A DNA stretch of 19,784 nucleotides from an uncultured Bacteroidia bacterium (GTDB taxonomy: Bacteria > Bacteroidota > Bacteroidia > Bacteroidales > UBA932). Where the stretch lies: NCBI GenBank assembly GCA_902797895.1, contig CADBUS010000047.1, positions 1-19,784 of the forward strand, in the 5' to 3' direction. The notes under the pieces were generated by a model. The model was not told the DNA's origin. It worked only from the letters and a program-made list of their open reading frames with translations, and searched no databases. This document shows, in pieces, positions 1 to 5,588 of the stretch; the first letter of the stretch is position 1; each line of letters starts with the position of its first letter. A program made the translations under genes and the position numbers.

Positions 1-23
1 GCACCTGTTGGGGCTATACTTTC

Positions 24-114
24 ATAGACTCTTCGCGTTGCTCAGAGTGACAGGATGAGTTCAGAGTGACAGGATGAGTTCAGAGTGGCGGAACAATTCA
101 GAGTGGCGGATTGG
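24..114. repeat. 19-nt tandem repeat array with dispersed-repeat core
   Basis: A core reading AGACTCTTCGCGTTGCTC is followed by two identical 19-nt units, TCAGAGTGACAGGATGAGT at 42-60 and 61-79, and two degenerate copies starting TCAGAGTGGCGGA at 80 and 98. The same core and unit, on the opposite strand, recur at 9041-9162, and single cores lie at 14411-14437 and 15271-15298. No gene is visible in the first 119 bases apart from this repeat. Non-coding repeat of unknown function. Confidence 0.8.
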
Positions 115-119
115 TCTTA

Positions 120-200
120 TTATAGGCCGTCTGCGAGGAATTTTCTTAGGTGGATGTGGGTTACACCGTAGTCATCTGTTTTGGATACCAACGGAGTCAT
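120..200 (-). CDS. Possible 26-residue ORF or C-terminal remnant, unrecognised
   Basis: A minus-strand reading frame runs from an ATG at 198-200 to TAA at 120-122. The peptide begins MTPLVSKTDDYG and ends RKFLADGL. The frame stays open upstream of the ATG through the terminator hairpin, so this could also be the tail of an eroded gene. It lies beyond the terminator at 231-258 and next to the 19-nt repeat array. I do not recognise the sequence. Nothing but frame and mixed composition supports translation. Confidence 0.2.
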   Translation of the reverse strand: MTPLVSKTDDYGVTHIHLRKFLADGL

Positions 201-230
201 AGATATAATCTCGTATATAAGATAAAAATA

Positions 231-258
231 GCAAGGGGGCTGGTAAAACCGCCCCCTT
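231..258 (-). terminator. Intrinsic terminator of the minus-strand metK/two-component/PepSY unit
   Basis: AAGGGGGC at 233-240 pairs perfectly with GCCCCCTT at 251-258 across a 10-nt loop. Read on the minus strand the stem is followed by GCTATTTTTATC, a T-rich tail. It lies just past the stub of an outer-membrane protein gene and is the first terminator met by transcripts from the PepSY-like genes. Confidence 0.7.
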
Positions 259-272
259 AACTCATTATCTAA

Positions 273-317
273 TTAGAATCTTACGCTTACTCCTAAACCT
301 ATACCCCATTCATTTTT
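273..317 (-). pseudogene. 3' stub of an outer-membrane beta-barrel protein gene
   Basis: On the minus strand, 14 codons before the TAA at 273-275 read KNEWGIGLGVSVRF. This is the alternating aromatic/small pattern ending in Phe that marks the last beta-strand of Bacteroidota outer-membrane proteins. An in-frame TAA (318-320) stops the frame immediately upstream, so only the last strand survives. It sits between the two-domain PepSY-like gene and the terminator. The likely history is deletion of a barrel gene whose terminator is still in use; a chance match is possible because the stretch is short. Confidence 0.5.
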
Positions 318-339
318 TTATTACTCAAAAACACTTATA

Positions 340-1203
340 TTAAATTGTTACAAGGGTTCCATCTGCTCTTATGAGTAATGTGGCATCAGGAGAAGCACCT
401 TTCTCTAACTCTATCATATAATATTCATCCGAAGGAGTTTTAATTAAATTCACATCATCTATTTTATAGCCAGGGTAATTTGCAGAAATATAGGTGGTTA
501 TGGCTGTTGGTAAAACAAGCCCCATAACTCTGAGTTCTATTTTTGTGCTAACCCAAGTGCCATCCTCTCTAAAGAGTGCTTCACACCTTTGATAATCGTC
601 TATAAATTCTGCTTCGTATAACCCCATATCTTTCTCCCACTTTACTCGTATTGCCTTAGGATATAGCTTATTGAATTGGGTGATTACTGCCTGAGGGAGT
701 ACTGTTGGCTGTATATAATCATTGTCTGTATCAAAGTCTGTAAATGAATAAAGTAAAGTTCCGTCATCTTTTATGAATATGGTTACATCGTACTCTCCGT
801 TTTTCTCAAGCTCTATCTCATAATAGTCTCCCTTTGGAGATATCACTTGATCTGCATCGCTTATTCTCCAGCCGGGGTAATTGATTGATATGTAGTTTAA
901 TATAGCCTGAGGAAGCCCTTTGTTAGGGTTTCTTAAATTTATTTCTGTGCGTATCCACTGCCATGTTGCACTTTTCTCAAACCACGCATCGTACTCTGTA
1001 CTGTTCATATTAAACTCAGCCTCAATAATATTGCCTCTAATCCCCCATTCTACTCTTTTAGCATTTGGGAATCGGCTTTGAAAATCTGCACGTACCTCTT
1101 CCGGTACTGAAGGGTCAAATATGTTACTGCTCTCTTTTGAGCAACTTGTAAATCCAATGGCCATTAAGGTAAATATGGCCACTGCCAAAATCCTTTTTTC
1201 CAT
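340..1203 (-). CDS. PepSY-like (DUF2874-type) lipoprotein with two tandem domains
   Basis: A 287-residue protein. The N-terminus MEKRILAVAIFTLMAIGFTSC is a lipoprotein signal with the lipidated Cys at 21. Two similar halves follow, about residues 41-153 and 177-287. Each has the order FPxAxxVxW, an acidic strand, 'TEI/KIEL', 'LPxAIxxYISxNYPGxxIxD', 'YYxIELEK' and 'DGTL'. This is the pattern of the putative beta-lactamase-inhibitor-like PepSY-like family, periplasmic or outer-membrane proteins of unknown biochemical role. It starts 12 bp after the single-domain paralogue at 1216-1656, so the two are probably co-transcribed behind the two-component genes. Family membership comes from recognition of these motifs; the function is not known. 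Confidence 0.85.
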   Translation of the reverse strand: MEKRILAVAIFTLMAIGFTSCSKESSNIFDPSVPEEVRADFQSRFPNAKRVEWGIRGNIIEAEFNMNSTEYDAWFEKSATWQWIRTEINLRNPNKGLPQAILNYISINYPGWRISDADQVISPKGDYYEIELEKNGEYDVTIFIKDDGTLLYSFTDFDTDNDYIQPTVLPQAVITQFNKLYPKAIRVKWEKDMGLYEAEFIDDYQRCEALFREDGTWVSTKIELRVMGLVLPTAITTYISANYPGYKIDDVNLIKTPSDEYYMIELEKGASPDATLLIRADGTLVTI

Positions 1204-1215
1204 AATATATCTGTG

Positions 1216-1656
1216 TTAGAAATCTATATCTATTACATTAAATCTTCTATCAAACTTAATCTCAGCTCTATTAGAGAGTTTTATCTCGTAGTAGCCTCTT
1301 TTACGCTCTATTTCTATTATCAGATTATCCGGATAAGTGCTGTTTACATAGTTCAGAATTTGTTGCGGAATGACTGCAGTTGGTACTGCACCGTTGCGGC
1401 ACTTAATCTCCGTCCAATTGCCATTGCTCCCGAACTCGAGCTTATCTCCGTTAGTGAATATAACATCATAGCTTTTGCTGGCAAGTTCTATCTCCTTTTT
1501 GGCAATTGCTATTTTATTGTTTGGAAAATGCTCTTGAATGAACTGTTGAGCCTTGTTAGGAAGCTGTTGGAAGGTTATATGCACATCGTGCCCGGCGTAT
1601 AATACTGAGCAAAAGCATATTATACTAAGGAGTAGTGCTGTAATTACTTTTTTCAT
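1216..1656 (-). CDS. PepSY-like (DUF2874-type) secreted protein, single domain
   Basis: I choose the ATG at 1654-1656, giving 146 residues that start MKKVITALLLSIICFCSVLYA, a clean signal peptide with cleavage after Ala21. The frame stays open to 1824, but that extension overlaps the kinase gene and reads like non-coding DNA. The mature protein carries one PepSY-like unit: LPNKAQQFIQEHFPN, an acidic strand with FTNGDKLEF, GNWTEIKC, VPTAVIPQQILNYVNSTYPD and GYYEIKL. It lies 95 bp downstream of the histidine kinase and 12 bp upstream of the two-domain paralogue. A periplasmic sensor or inhibitor partner of the kinase is plausible from position only. Confidence 0.8.
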   Translation of the reverse strand: MKKVITALLLSIICFCSVLYAGHDVHITFQQLPNKAQQFIQEHFPNNKIAIAKKEIELASKSYDVIFTNGDKLEFGSNGNWTEIKCRNGAVPTAVIPQQILNYVNSTYPDNLIIEIERKRGYYEIKLSNRAEIKFDRRFNVIDIDF

Positions 1657-1751
1657 TTTGAATTCCATTATATTTTGCACGGCAAAGATGGAAACCAAAT
1701 ATGAAAAGAATCTGAAATTTGCTGTAAATCCGATTTTTTTTTGACCAAATA

Positions 1752-3023
1752 CTATAGATGAACTGTAAAGTTGTGCATTTGATTTATAAACTTGTAATCT
1801 ACCGACAGACCATAGTTTTGACATATTGCTTTAACAACAGAGAGTCCTAATCCTGTAGAAGAGGTGTTTGATGTGCCATGGTAAAAGCGTTCAAATATGA
1901 GATCTTTATCTAATGGTTCTTGGCGTCCTGTGTTGGCAATGCTTATAGACCTGCTATCTATAGTGATGTTTATTATTCCACCTGTTGTGTTGTATATGAA
2001 TGCGTTTTTTAATAGATTTGCTATCAGCATATTAGCCAAAGATTCGTCTATATGTATATAAAAATTTTCTTTTGAGTTGAGAGTTACAGAGATATTTTTT
2101 GTTTGGTACACCATCTGATAATCCGGCAGTAATTTGGTTAAATTATCATTTACGCAAATTTTTGTGCCTGTTACAATCTGTTTGTTATCCAACTTTGTTA
2201 GTAATAGTAAAGAGCGGTTCATTCGCGCCAGCCTGTCGAGAGTCTGCCTTGTTTTTATTATCTCCTCCATCTGCTTTGGAGTGAGGGTGGTATCGTCTAA
2301 AAGGGCCTCTAATCGGCTATTGCTTATGGCAAGTGGTGTCTGCATCTCGTGTGAGGCATTGCCTACAAAAAGTTTCTGTTTTTCATAGGCAAGTTCAGCG
2401 TTATTTATACTCTCTTTTACCGTATTGTTAAGGGTTCTGAATTCTGAGATTTTTGTTGGGTTATTCAAAGGCGAGTAACCTTCTCCAATCTTGTAATTCT
2501 TAATCCATTGCAACAGATTATGTAATGGCCGCATAGTGCGGCGTATGCTCCATAGGTTGAGCGCAAGTATAGAGAGTAGTATTGCTCCAAAAAGACAGAG
2601 TATCAGTATTAAGATGGCTTCTCTCAAATCTTGCTTATCTATGTTGGGTGTAGAGACTTCAAGTTCATAAAATTCTCCCTCCCCATTCTCAAACACATAG
2701 GTGAGAACTCTTGCAGGTTCAAACTCTTTTTTAGCCTCCAGATAAACCTCTCGGTCGTGGTATCTTATGCGCTCTTGCGAGTTGGCCTGCTCTTGAGTTA
2801 TCTTCTTAATAAAGAACTGATTATTACTGCCACTTGAGGCTGTCGGCAGCTCTTCGTTCCTTACAAAACGTATAACTATCATCTCTGCATAATCTTCTAA
2901 CGAATCATCTACTTCATCGTTAACTTCTGCCATTATCTCGTAGTAAAAGAGTACAGACCAGAACATTAAGATTGTTATGGTGAGCAAAGAGATGCGTAGT
3001 GCTATAATGTGTAGTAGCTTCAT
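1752..3023 (-). CDS. Sensor histidine kinase (two TM, HisKA/HATPase)
   Basis: A 423-residue membrane histidine kinase. TM1 is about residues 8-28, an extracytoplasmic sensor region covers 30-132, and TM2 is about 135-158, followed by a HAMP-like linker. The H box VGNASHEMQTPLAISNSRLE carries the phospho-accepting His225. The N box LIANLLKNAFIYN has Asn336 and Asn340, ISIANTG (363-366) is a reduced G1 motif, and TGLGLSVVKAI (390-400) is the G2 box. The short G1 form is usual in Bacteroidota kinases of this type, so I do not read it as inactive. Its ATG overlaps the TGA of the response regulator by 4 bp, which implies translational coupling. The signal is unknown; the acidic sensor region and downstream PepSY-like proteins suggest an envelope cue. 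Confidence 0.93.
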   Translation of the reverse strand: MKLLHIIALRISLLTITILMFWSVLFYYEIMAEVNDEVDDSLEDYAEMIVIRFVRNEELPTASSGSNNQFFIKKITQEQANSQERIRYHDREVYLEAKKEFEPARVLTYVFENGEGEFYELEVSTPNIDKQDLREAILILILCLFGAILLSILALNLWSIRRTMRPLHNLLQWIKNYKIGEGYSPLNNPTKISEFRTLNNTVKESINNAELAYEKQKLFVGNASHEMQTPLAISNSRLEALLDDTTLTPKQMEEIIKTRQTLDRLARMNRSLLLLTKLDNKQIVTGTKICVNDNLTKLLPDYQMVYQTKNISVTLNSKENFYIHIDESLANMLIANLLKNAFIYNTTGGIINITIDSRSISIANTGRQEPLDKDLIFERFYHGTSNTSSTGLGLSVVKAICQNYGLSVDYKFINQMHNFTVHL

Positions 3024-3697
3024 TCTGCAATTAGCTTATAGCCAAAACCATATACTGTTTTTATCTCAACTTTTGCGTTGGCTTGACTAAGTTTTTTTCT
3101 CAAATTCTTTATGTGTGCATAGATAAAATCCATGCTATCTGCCTGGTCTATGTGGTCCCCCCATACTGCCTCCGCCAATACACTCTTCTCTACAATGTGT
3201 CCTTGCCTTCTGATAAGGAAGAGCAGTATATCGTACTCTTTGCGACCCAAGTCAATTGCAGTGCCATCTACAAAAAGAGAGAAACCGGCCGTATCTATTG
3301 TCAAATTAGCAATTTGCAGATAACTGTTTCCATTCCACTGTGTTCTGCGTATTAAACTCTCTATCCTTGCGAGAAGCTCTGAAAGATGAAATGGTTTAGG
3401 AAGATAATCGTCTGCTCCAAGTTGCAAGCCAAGAACTTTGTCTTCTACAGAATCTTTTGCAGAGAGGATTATTGTTTTTAGATATATTCCTCTCTCTCTC
3501 GCCTCCTTGAGCAGGTTTAAGCCATTTCCATCCGGAAGCGTGATATCCAGCAAGATACAGTCGTATTCGTAGTCAAAAATTTTTTGCCTTGCGGTTGAGT
3601 AGTCTGCTGCGCTCTCCACAATATAACGCTCCTTTTCCAAATATTGTGTAAGCACCTCTCTAAGCTCGAGATTATCTTCTATTATAAGGAGTTTCAT
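3020..3697 (-). CDS. OmpR/PhoB-family response regulator
   Basis: A 225-residue DNA-binding response regulator. The receiver domain (1-115) has the acidic pair Glu7/Asp8, the phosphorylation site Asp51 in CILLDITLPDGNG, Ser79 at the switch position and Lys101 in LPKPFHLSELLARI. The winged-helix output domain (about 127-224) shows DLGRKEYDILLFLIRR and the C-terminal VKIKTVYGFGYKL-type hairpin (here VEIKTVYGFGYKL). It lies 13 bp after metK and overlaps the kinase by 4 bp. A TAGCTTTG element at 3702-3709, inside this gap, could start a nearly leaderless transcript, so the gene may be served both by its own promoter and by metK read-through. Confidence 0.95.
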   Translation of the reverse strand: MKLLIIEDNLELREVLTQYLEKERYIVESAADYSTARQKIFDYEYDCILLDITLPDGNGLNLLKEARERGIYLKTIILSAKDSVEDKVLGLQLGADDYLPKPFHLSELLARIESLIRRTQWNGNSYLQIANLTIDTAGFSLFVDGTAIDLGRKEYDILLFLIRRQGHIVEKSVLAEAVWGDHIDQADSMDFIYAHIKNLRKKLSQANAKVEIKTVYGFGYKLIAE

Positions 3698-3701
3698 GTC
3701 G

Positions 3702-3709
3702 CAAAGCTA
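3702..3709 (-). promoter_or_regulatory. Candidate -7 element for the response regulator (TAGCTTTG)
   Basis: The minus strand reads TAGCTTTG, an exact match to the Bacteroidota -7 consensus TAnnTTTG, between the metK stop and the regulator ATG at 3697. Transcription would begin at or within a few bases of the ATG, giving a leaderless or nearly leaderless mRNA. I see no clear TTTG -33 element within metK's last codons, so confidence is limited. Confidence 0.35.
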
Positions 3710-3710
3710 A

Positions 3711-5021
3711 CTATTCTATTTTGAATGCCTGCTTGATTATCTTCACAGAGTCCGTTAATTCCCAGCCAAAGAATTGCAAAAGTTTCTTTGTTTTTTTCCC
3801 ATCGCGATAGAGAACTGTTTCTTGTTTATAGGGTTTGCGGCCCATCTGGCCGTATGCTGCACATGGCTCATATATTGGGTTTTTGAGCCCAAATTTCTCT
3901 ACAATTTTTGCCGGGCGCAAATCAAAGAGGGTGCCTACCGTCTGAGCTACCTCGCCATCTGTGAGCGGCACTCTAACTATCTTGCTTCCAACCTGTTTTT
4001 GCTTTGTGGCTTTGCAGGTGCCAAAGGTATTTACATATATGCTGAGCGGTTTGGCTACTCCTATGGCGTAGGATATCTGTATCTGTACCTCATCTGCCAC
4101 GCCTGCCGCCACAAGGTTTTTAGCTATATACCTTGCAGCGTATGCGGCGCTGCGGTCAACCTTGCTCGGATCTTTGCCGCTGAGGGCTCCTCCGCCGTGA
4201 GCTCCTCTGCCACCGTAGGTATCTACTATAATCTTGCGGCCGGTGAGGCCGGTATCGCCGTGCGGCCCGCCAATTACAAATTTGCCTGTAGGGTTTACAT
4301 AGAGCTTGTAATTGCCGGTAAAGAGCTTTTTAATTTGCGCCGGCATACGCTTTAACATTCTTGGTATAAGAATGTTCTGCACATCTTCCTTGATTTTTTT
4401 CTGCATTGCGGCATCTGAGCCGTAGAGCGGATTGGAGGAGAAATCATCGTGCTGGGTGGAGAGTACAATGGTGTGTACTCTGAGCGGAGTGCGGCTGTCT
4501 GAATACTCTATTGTAAATTGGCTCTTGGCATCGGGCCTGAGGTAGGGCATCAACTTGGTGTTTTTGCGAATATCGGCAAGCTCCAACAAGAGGTTGTGGG
4601 AGAGCCAGATAGGGAGAGGCATATAATCCTCTGTCTCTCGGCAGGCGTAGCCGAACATAATGCCCTGGTCTCCGGCTCCTTGCTCCTGTTCTTTCTTGCG
4701 CTCAACTCCGCGGTTTATATCATCGCTCTGCTCGTGCAGGGCGGTAAGCACTCCGCAAGAGTTGCCGTCAAACATATACTCTCCTTTGGTGTAGCCTATG
4801 CGGTTTATTACTCTACGTGCAACTTTCTGAATATCAACAAACGCCTCTGAACGCGCCTCTCCGCCAATTACCACCAGGCCGGTGGTAACAAAGCACTCGC
4901 AGGCAACTTTACTCTGTTGGTCCTGCTTTAGGAACTCATCCAATATGGCATCTGAAATCTGATCTGCAACCTTATCGGGATGCCCTTCAGATACCGATTC
5001 TGATGTAAACAAATATGACAT
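3711..5021 (-). CDS. metK: S-adenosylmethionine synthase MetK
   Basis: MetK makes S-adenosylmethionine from methionine and ATP in the cytoplasm. I start at the ATG at 5019-5021 (MSYLFTSESVSEGHPDK), not the TTG at 5030, because the family begins at this motif; the protein is 436 residues. Visible signatures are GHPDK (13-17), the EQGAGDQGIMFGYAC motif (about 113-127), the FVIGGPHGDTGLTGRK stretch and the glycine-rich GGRGAHGGGALSGKDPSK loop (about 270-287). The length is somewhat above the 384 residues of E. coli MetK, as is normal in Bacteroidota. Upstream on the same strand lies a SAM-II riboswitch (5361-5412), so expression is likely governed by SAM. The response regulator follows after 13 bp with no terminator. 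Confidence 0.97.
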   Translation of the reverse strand: MSYLFTSESVSEGHPDKVADQISDAILDEFLKQDQQSKVACECFVTTGLVVIGGEARSEAFVDIQKVARRVINRIGYTKGEYMFDGNSCGVLTALHEQSDDINRGVERKKEQEQGAGDQGIMFGYACRETEDYMPLPIWLSHNLLLELADIRKNTKLMPYLRPDAKSQFTIEYSDSRTPLRVHTIVLSTQHDDFSSNPLYGSDAAMQKKIKEDVQNILIPRMLKRMPAQIKKLFTGNYKLYVNPTGKFVIGGPHGDTGLTGRKIIVDTYGGRGAHGGGALSGKDPSKVDRSAAYAARYIAKNLVAAGVADEVQIQISYAIGVAKPLSIYVNTFGTCKATKQKQVGSKIVRVPLTDGEVAQTVGTLFDLRPAKIVEKFGLKNPIYEPCAAYGQMGRKPYKQETVLYRDGKKTKKLLQFFGWELTDSVKIIKQAFKIE

Positions 5022-5072
5022 ATCTCTCAATTTTTAATAAAACATTTCCCTATTCCACAATTCCTCCACACT

Positions 5073-5249
5073 TTAACATTTATTTAGCTGAAAAACAGCT
5101 AAATAAATGACATCTTTAACCCCCCAGCTGTTACACAGCAGCCCCAAGGCGAATTTATGAGCCTTCGCGACTGAAAGGAGCTTCCGCTGCATAGCAGCGT
5201 ATAAAAGCAGCTTGCTGCGTGCCGTTATGGCAACAAGCCATAACGGCAT
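5073..5249 (-). CDS. Possible 58-residue ORF across the hairpin array in the metK leader
   Basis: On the minus strand an ATG at 5247-5249 opens a 58-codon frame (start MPLWLVAITARSK, end AVFQLNKC) that stops with TAA at 5073-5075, about 50 nt before the metK start. It lies between the SAM-II riboswitch and metK and would be a leader peptide if translated. Against it, the same bases form a series of near-perfect hairpins, which would constrain the sequence without any coding role, and the peptide matches no family I know. Listed as a possibility only. Confidence 0.2.
   Translation of the reverse strand: MPLWLVAITARSKLLLYAAMQRKLLSVAKAHKFALGLLCNSWGVKDVIYLAVFQLNKC
5077..5109. promoter_or_regulatory. 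14-bp perfect hairpin in the metK leader
   Basis: CATTTATTTAGCTG (5077-5090) and its exact reverse complement (5096-5109) flank an AAAAA loop. The stem is AT-rich except at the loop end. On the minus strand it ends about 55 nt before the metK ATG. It has no U-tract directly after it on the minus strand, so it is not a classical terminator there. It could be a leader stem or a boundary of the hairpin-rich insert. Confidence 0.6.
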
Positions 5250-5282
5250 GCGGCCACAGAAGTGGCCGGTCGCTAAAGCGAC
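5121..5282. other. GC-rich array of tandem hairpins, candidate structured RNA or inserted element
   Basis: This segment is packed with perfect stems: AAGGC/GCCTT (5146-5165), CGCTGC-ATA-GCAGCG (5185-5199), GCAGC-TT-GCTGC (5207-5218), GCCGTTATGGC-AACAA-GCCATAACGGC (5221-5247), CGGCCAC-AGAA-GTGGCCG (5251-5268) and GTCGC-TAAA-GCGAC (5269-5282). GCGAC at 5167-5171 could also pair with GTCGC at 5269-5273, closing a multi-branched domain around the inner hairpins. The GC content is clearly higher than in the flanking AT-rich leader. It lies between the metK riboswitch and the metK start. I cannot assign it to a known RNA or element family. Confidence 0.55.
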
Positions 5283-5298
5283 TTAATAACTTCTCTAA

Positions 5299-5348
5299 AA
5301 AAGTGGGTACTTGAGGGCTTGCAATGGCTTTGTAAGAGAATACAAAGC
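5299..5348 (-). promoter_or_regulatory. Anti-aptamer segment and hairpin downstream of the SAM-II aptamer
   Basis: Minus-strand TTGCAAGC (5324-5317) is complementary to GCTTGCAA (5392-5385) in the aptamer core. CCACTTTT (5306-5299) is complementary to AAAAGTGG (5412-5405), the P1 side of the aptamer. A hairpin with stem GCTTTGTA/TACAAAGC (5327-5334 with 5341-5348, six-base loop) lies between. Together these allow a nested three-way-junction fold that excludes the aptamer pseudoknot. This is the form expected of a riboswitch expression platform; the mechanism is inferred. Confidence 0.5.
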
Positions 5349-5360
5349 TGTGGTTGAAAA

Positions 5361-5412
5361 CATTTTAGCATTTTTTTCAAGTGGTTGCAAGCAGCCAAAT
5401 CTCTCCACTTTT
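5361..5412 (-). ncRNA. SAM-II riboswitch aptamer upstream of metK
   Basis: Read on the minus strand, GTGG (5408-5405) and CCAC (5384-5381) form stem P1 around a loop with GATTTGGC and TTGCAA. A linker of about 11 nt and then GCTAAAATG (5369-5361) follow. This matches the SAM-II layout, in which GATTT, TTGCAA and GCTAAA are the conserved blocks and TTGC (5390-5387) pairs with GCTAA (5369-5365) to make an H-type pseudoknot. The overall size of about 52 nt also fits. SAM-II binds S-adenosylmethionine and usually controls methionine or SAM genes in Alphaproteobacteria and Bacteroidota, so its place upstream of metK is functionally consistent. The distance to the metK start, about 340 nt, is unusually long. 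Confidence 0.82.
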
Positions 5413-5444
5413 GCAATAGTGTATGGCATACAACTATCGCGATG

Positions 5445-5475
5445 CAAAATTAAGAATAGTTTATCAACAAAACAA
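5445..5475 (-). promoter_or_regulatory. Promoter of the metK leader (TTG-N20-TAATTTTG)
   Basis: On the minus strand TAATTTTG (5452-5445) matches the Bacteroidota -7 element exactly, and TTG (5475-5473) lies 20 nt upstream at the -33 position. Predicted start of transcription is near 5438, about 25 nt before the riboswitch, giving a metK leader of roughly 415 nt that includes the whole aptamer. Confidence 0.55.
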
Positions 5476-5546
5476 GTGTTAATAAGTTTATTGATAAATA
5501 TTTTTAGTAAAGCCATTTTTTATTTTTACGGCTCTGATTTGTTTAT

Positions 5547-5554
5547 TATCTTCG
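5547..5554 (+). promoter_or_regulatory. Weak candidate -7 element of the TonB-dependent receptor gene
   Basis: TATCTTCG differs from TAnnTTTG by one base and lies 35 nt before the receptor ATG. I see no convincing -33 element, only a T-rich stretch at the right distance. Confidence 0.3.
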
Positions 5555-5588
5555 CCCGACAAGAAAAAATACCTAATTAAATAATTTT

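Noticed and set aside
363..366. Reading of the kinase's reduced G1 motif (ANTG, residues 363-366 of the protein encoded at 1752-3023) as a dead kinase
   Set aside because: This short form is usual among Bacteroidota kinases of this type, and the H, N and G2 boxes are intact.
1657..1824. N-terminal extension of the single-domain PepSY-like protein to 202 residues
   Set aside because: The extension overlaps the end of the kinase gene and precedes a perfect signal peptide at the ATG at 1656; it reads as untranslated leader.
3774..4355. 193-codon plus-strand frame inside metK
   Set aside because: Lies wholly antisense to a highly conserved gene; no promoter, signal or recognisable domain.
5022..5030. 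TTG start for MetK at 5030
   Set aside because: The family N-terminus MSYLFTSESVSEGHPDK begins at the ATG at 5021.
5461..5469. TTATCAACA as a DnaA box, suggesting a replication origin
   Set aside because: A single imperfect match, with another isolated TATCCACA near 15390; no cluster, no dnaA or dnaN, no AT-rich unwinding repeats.
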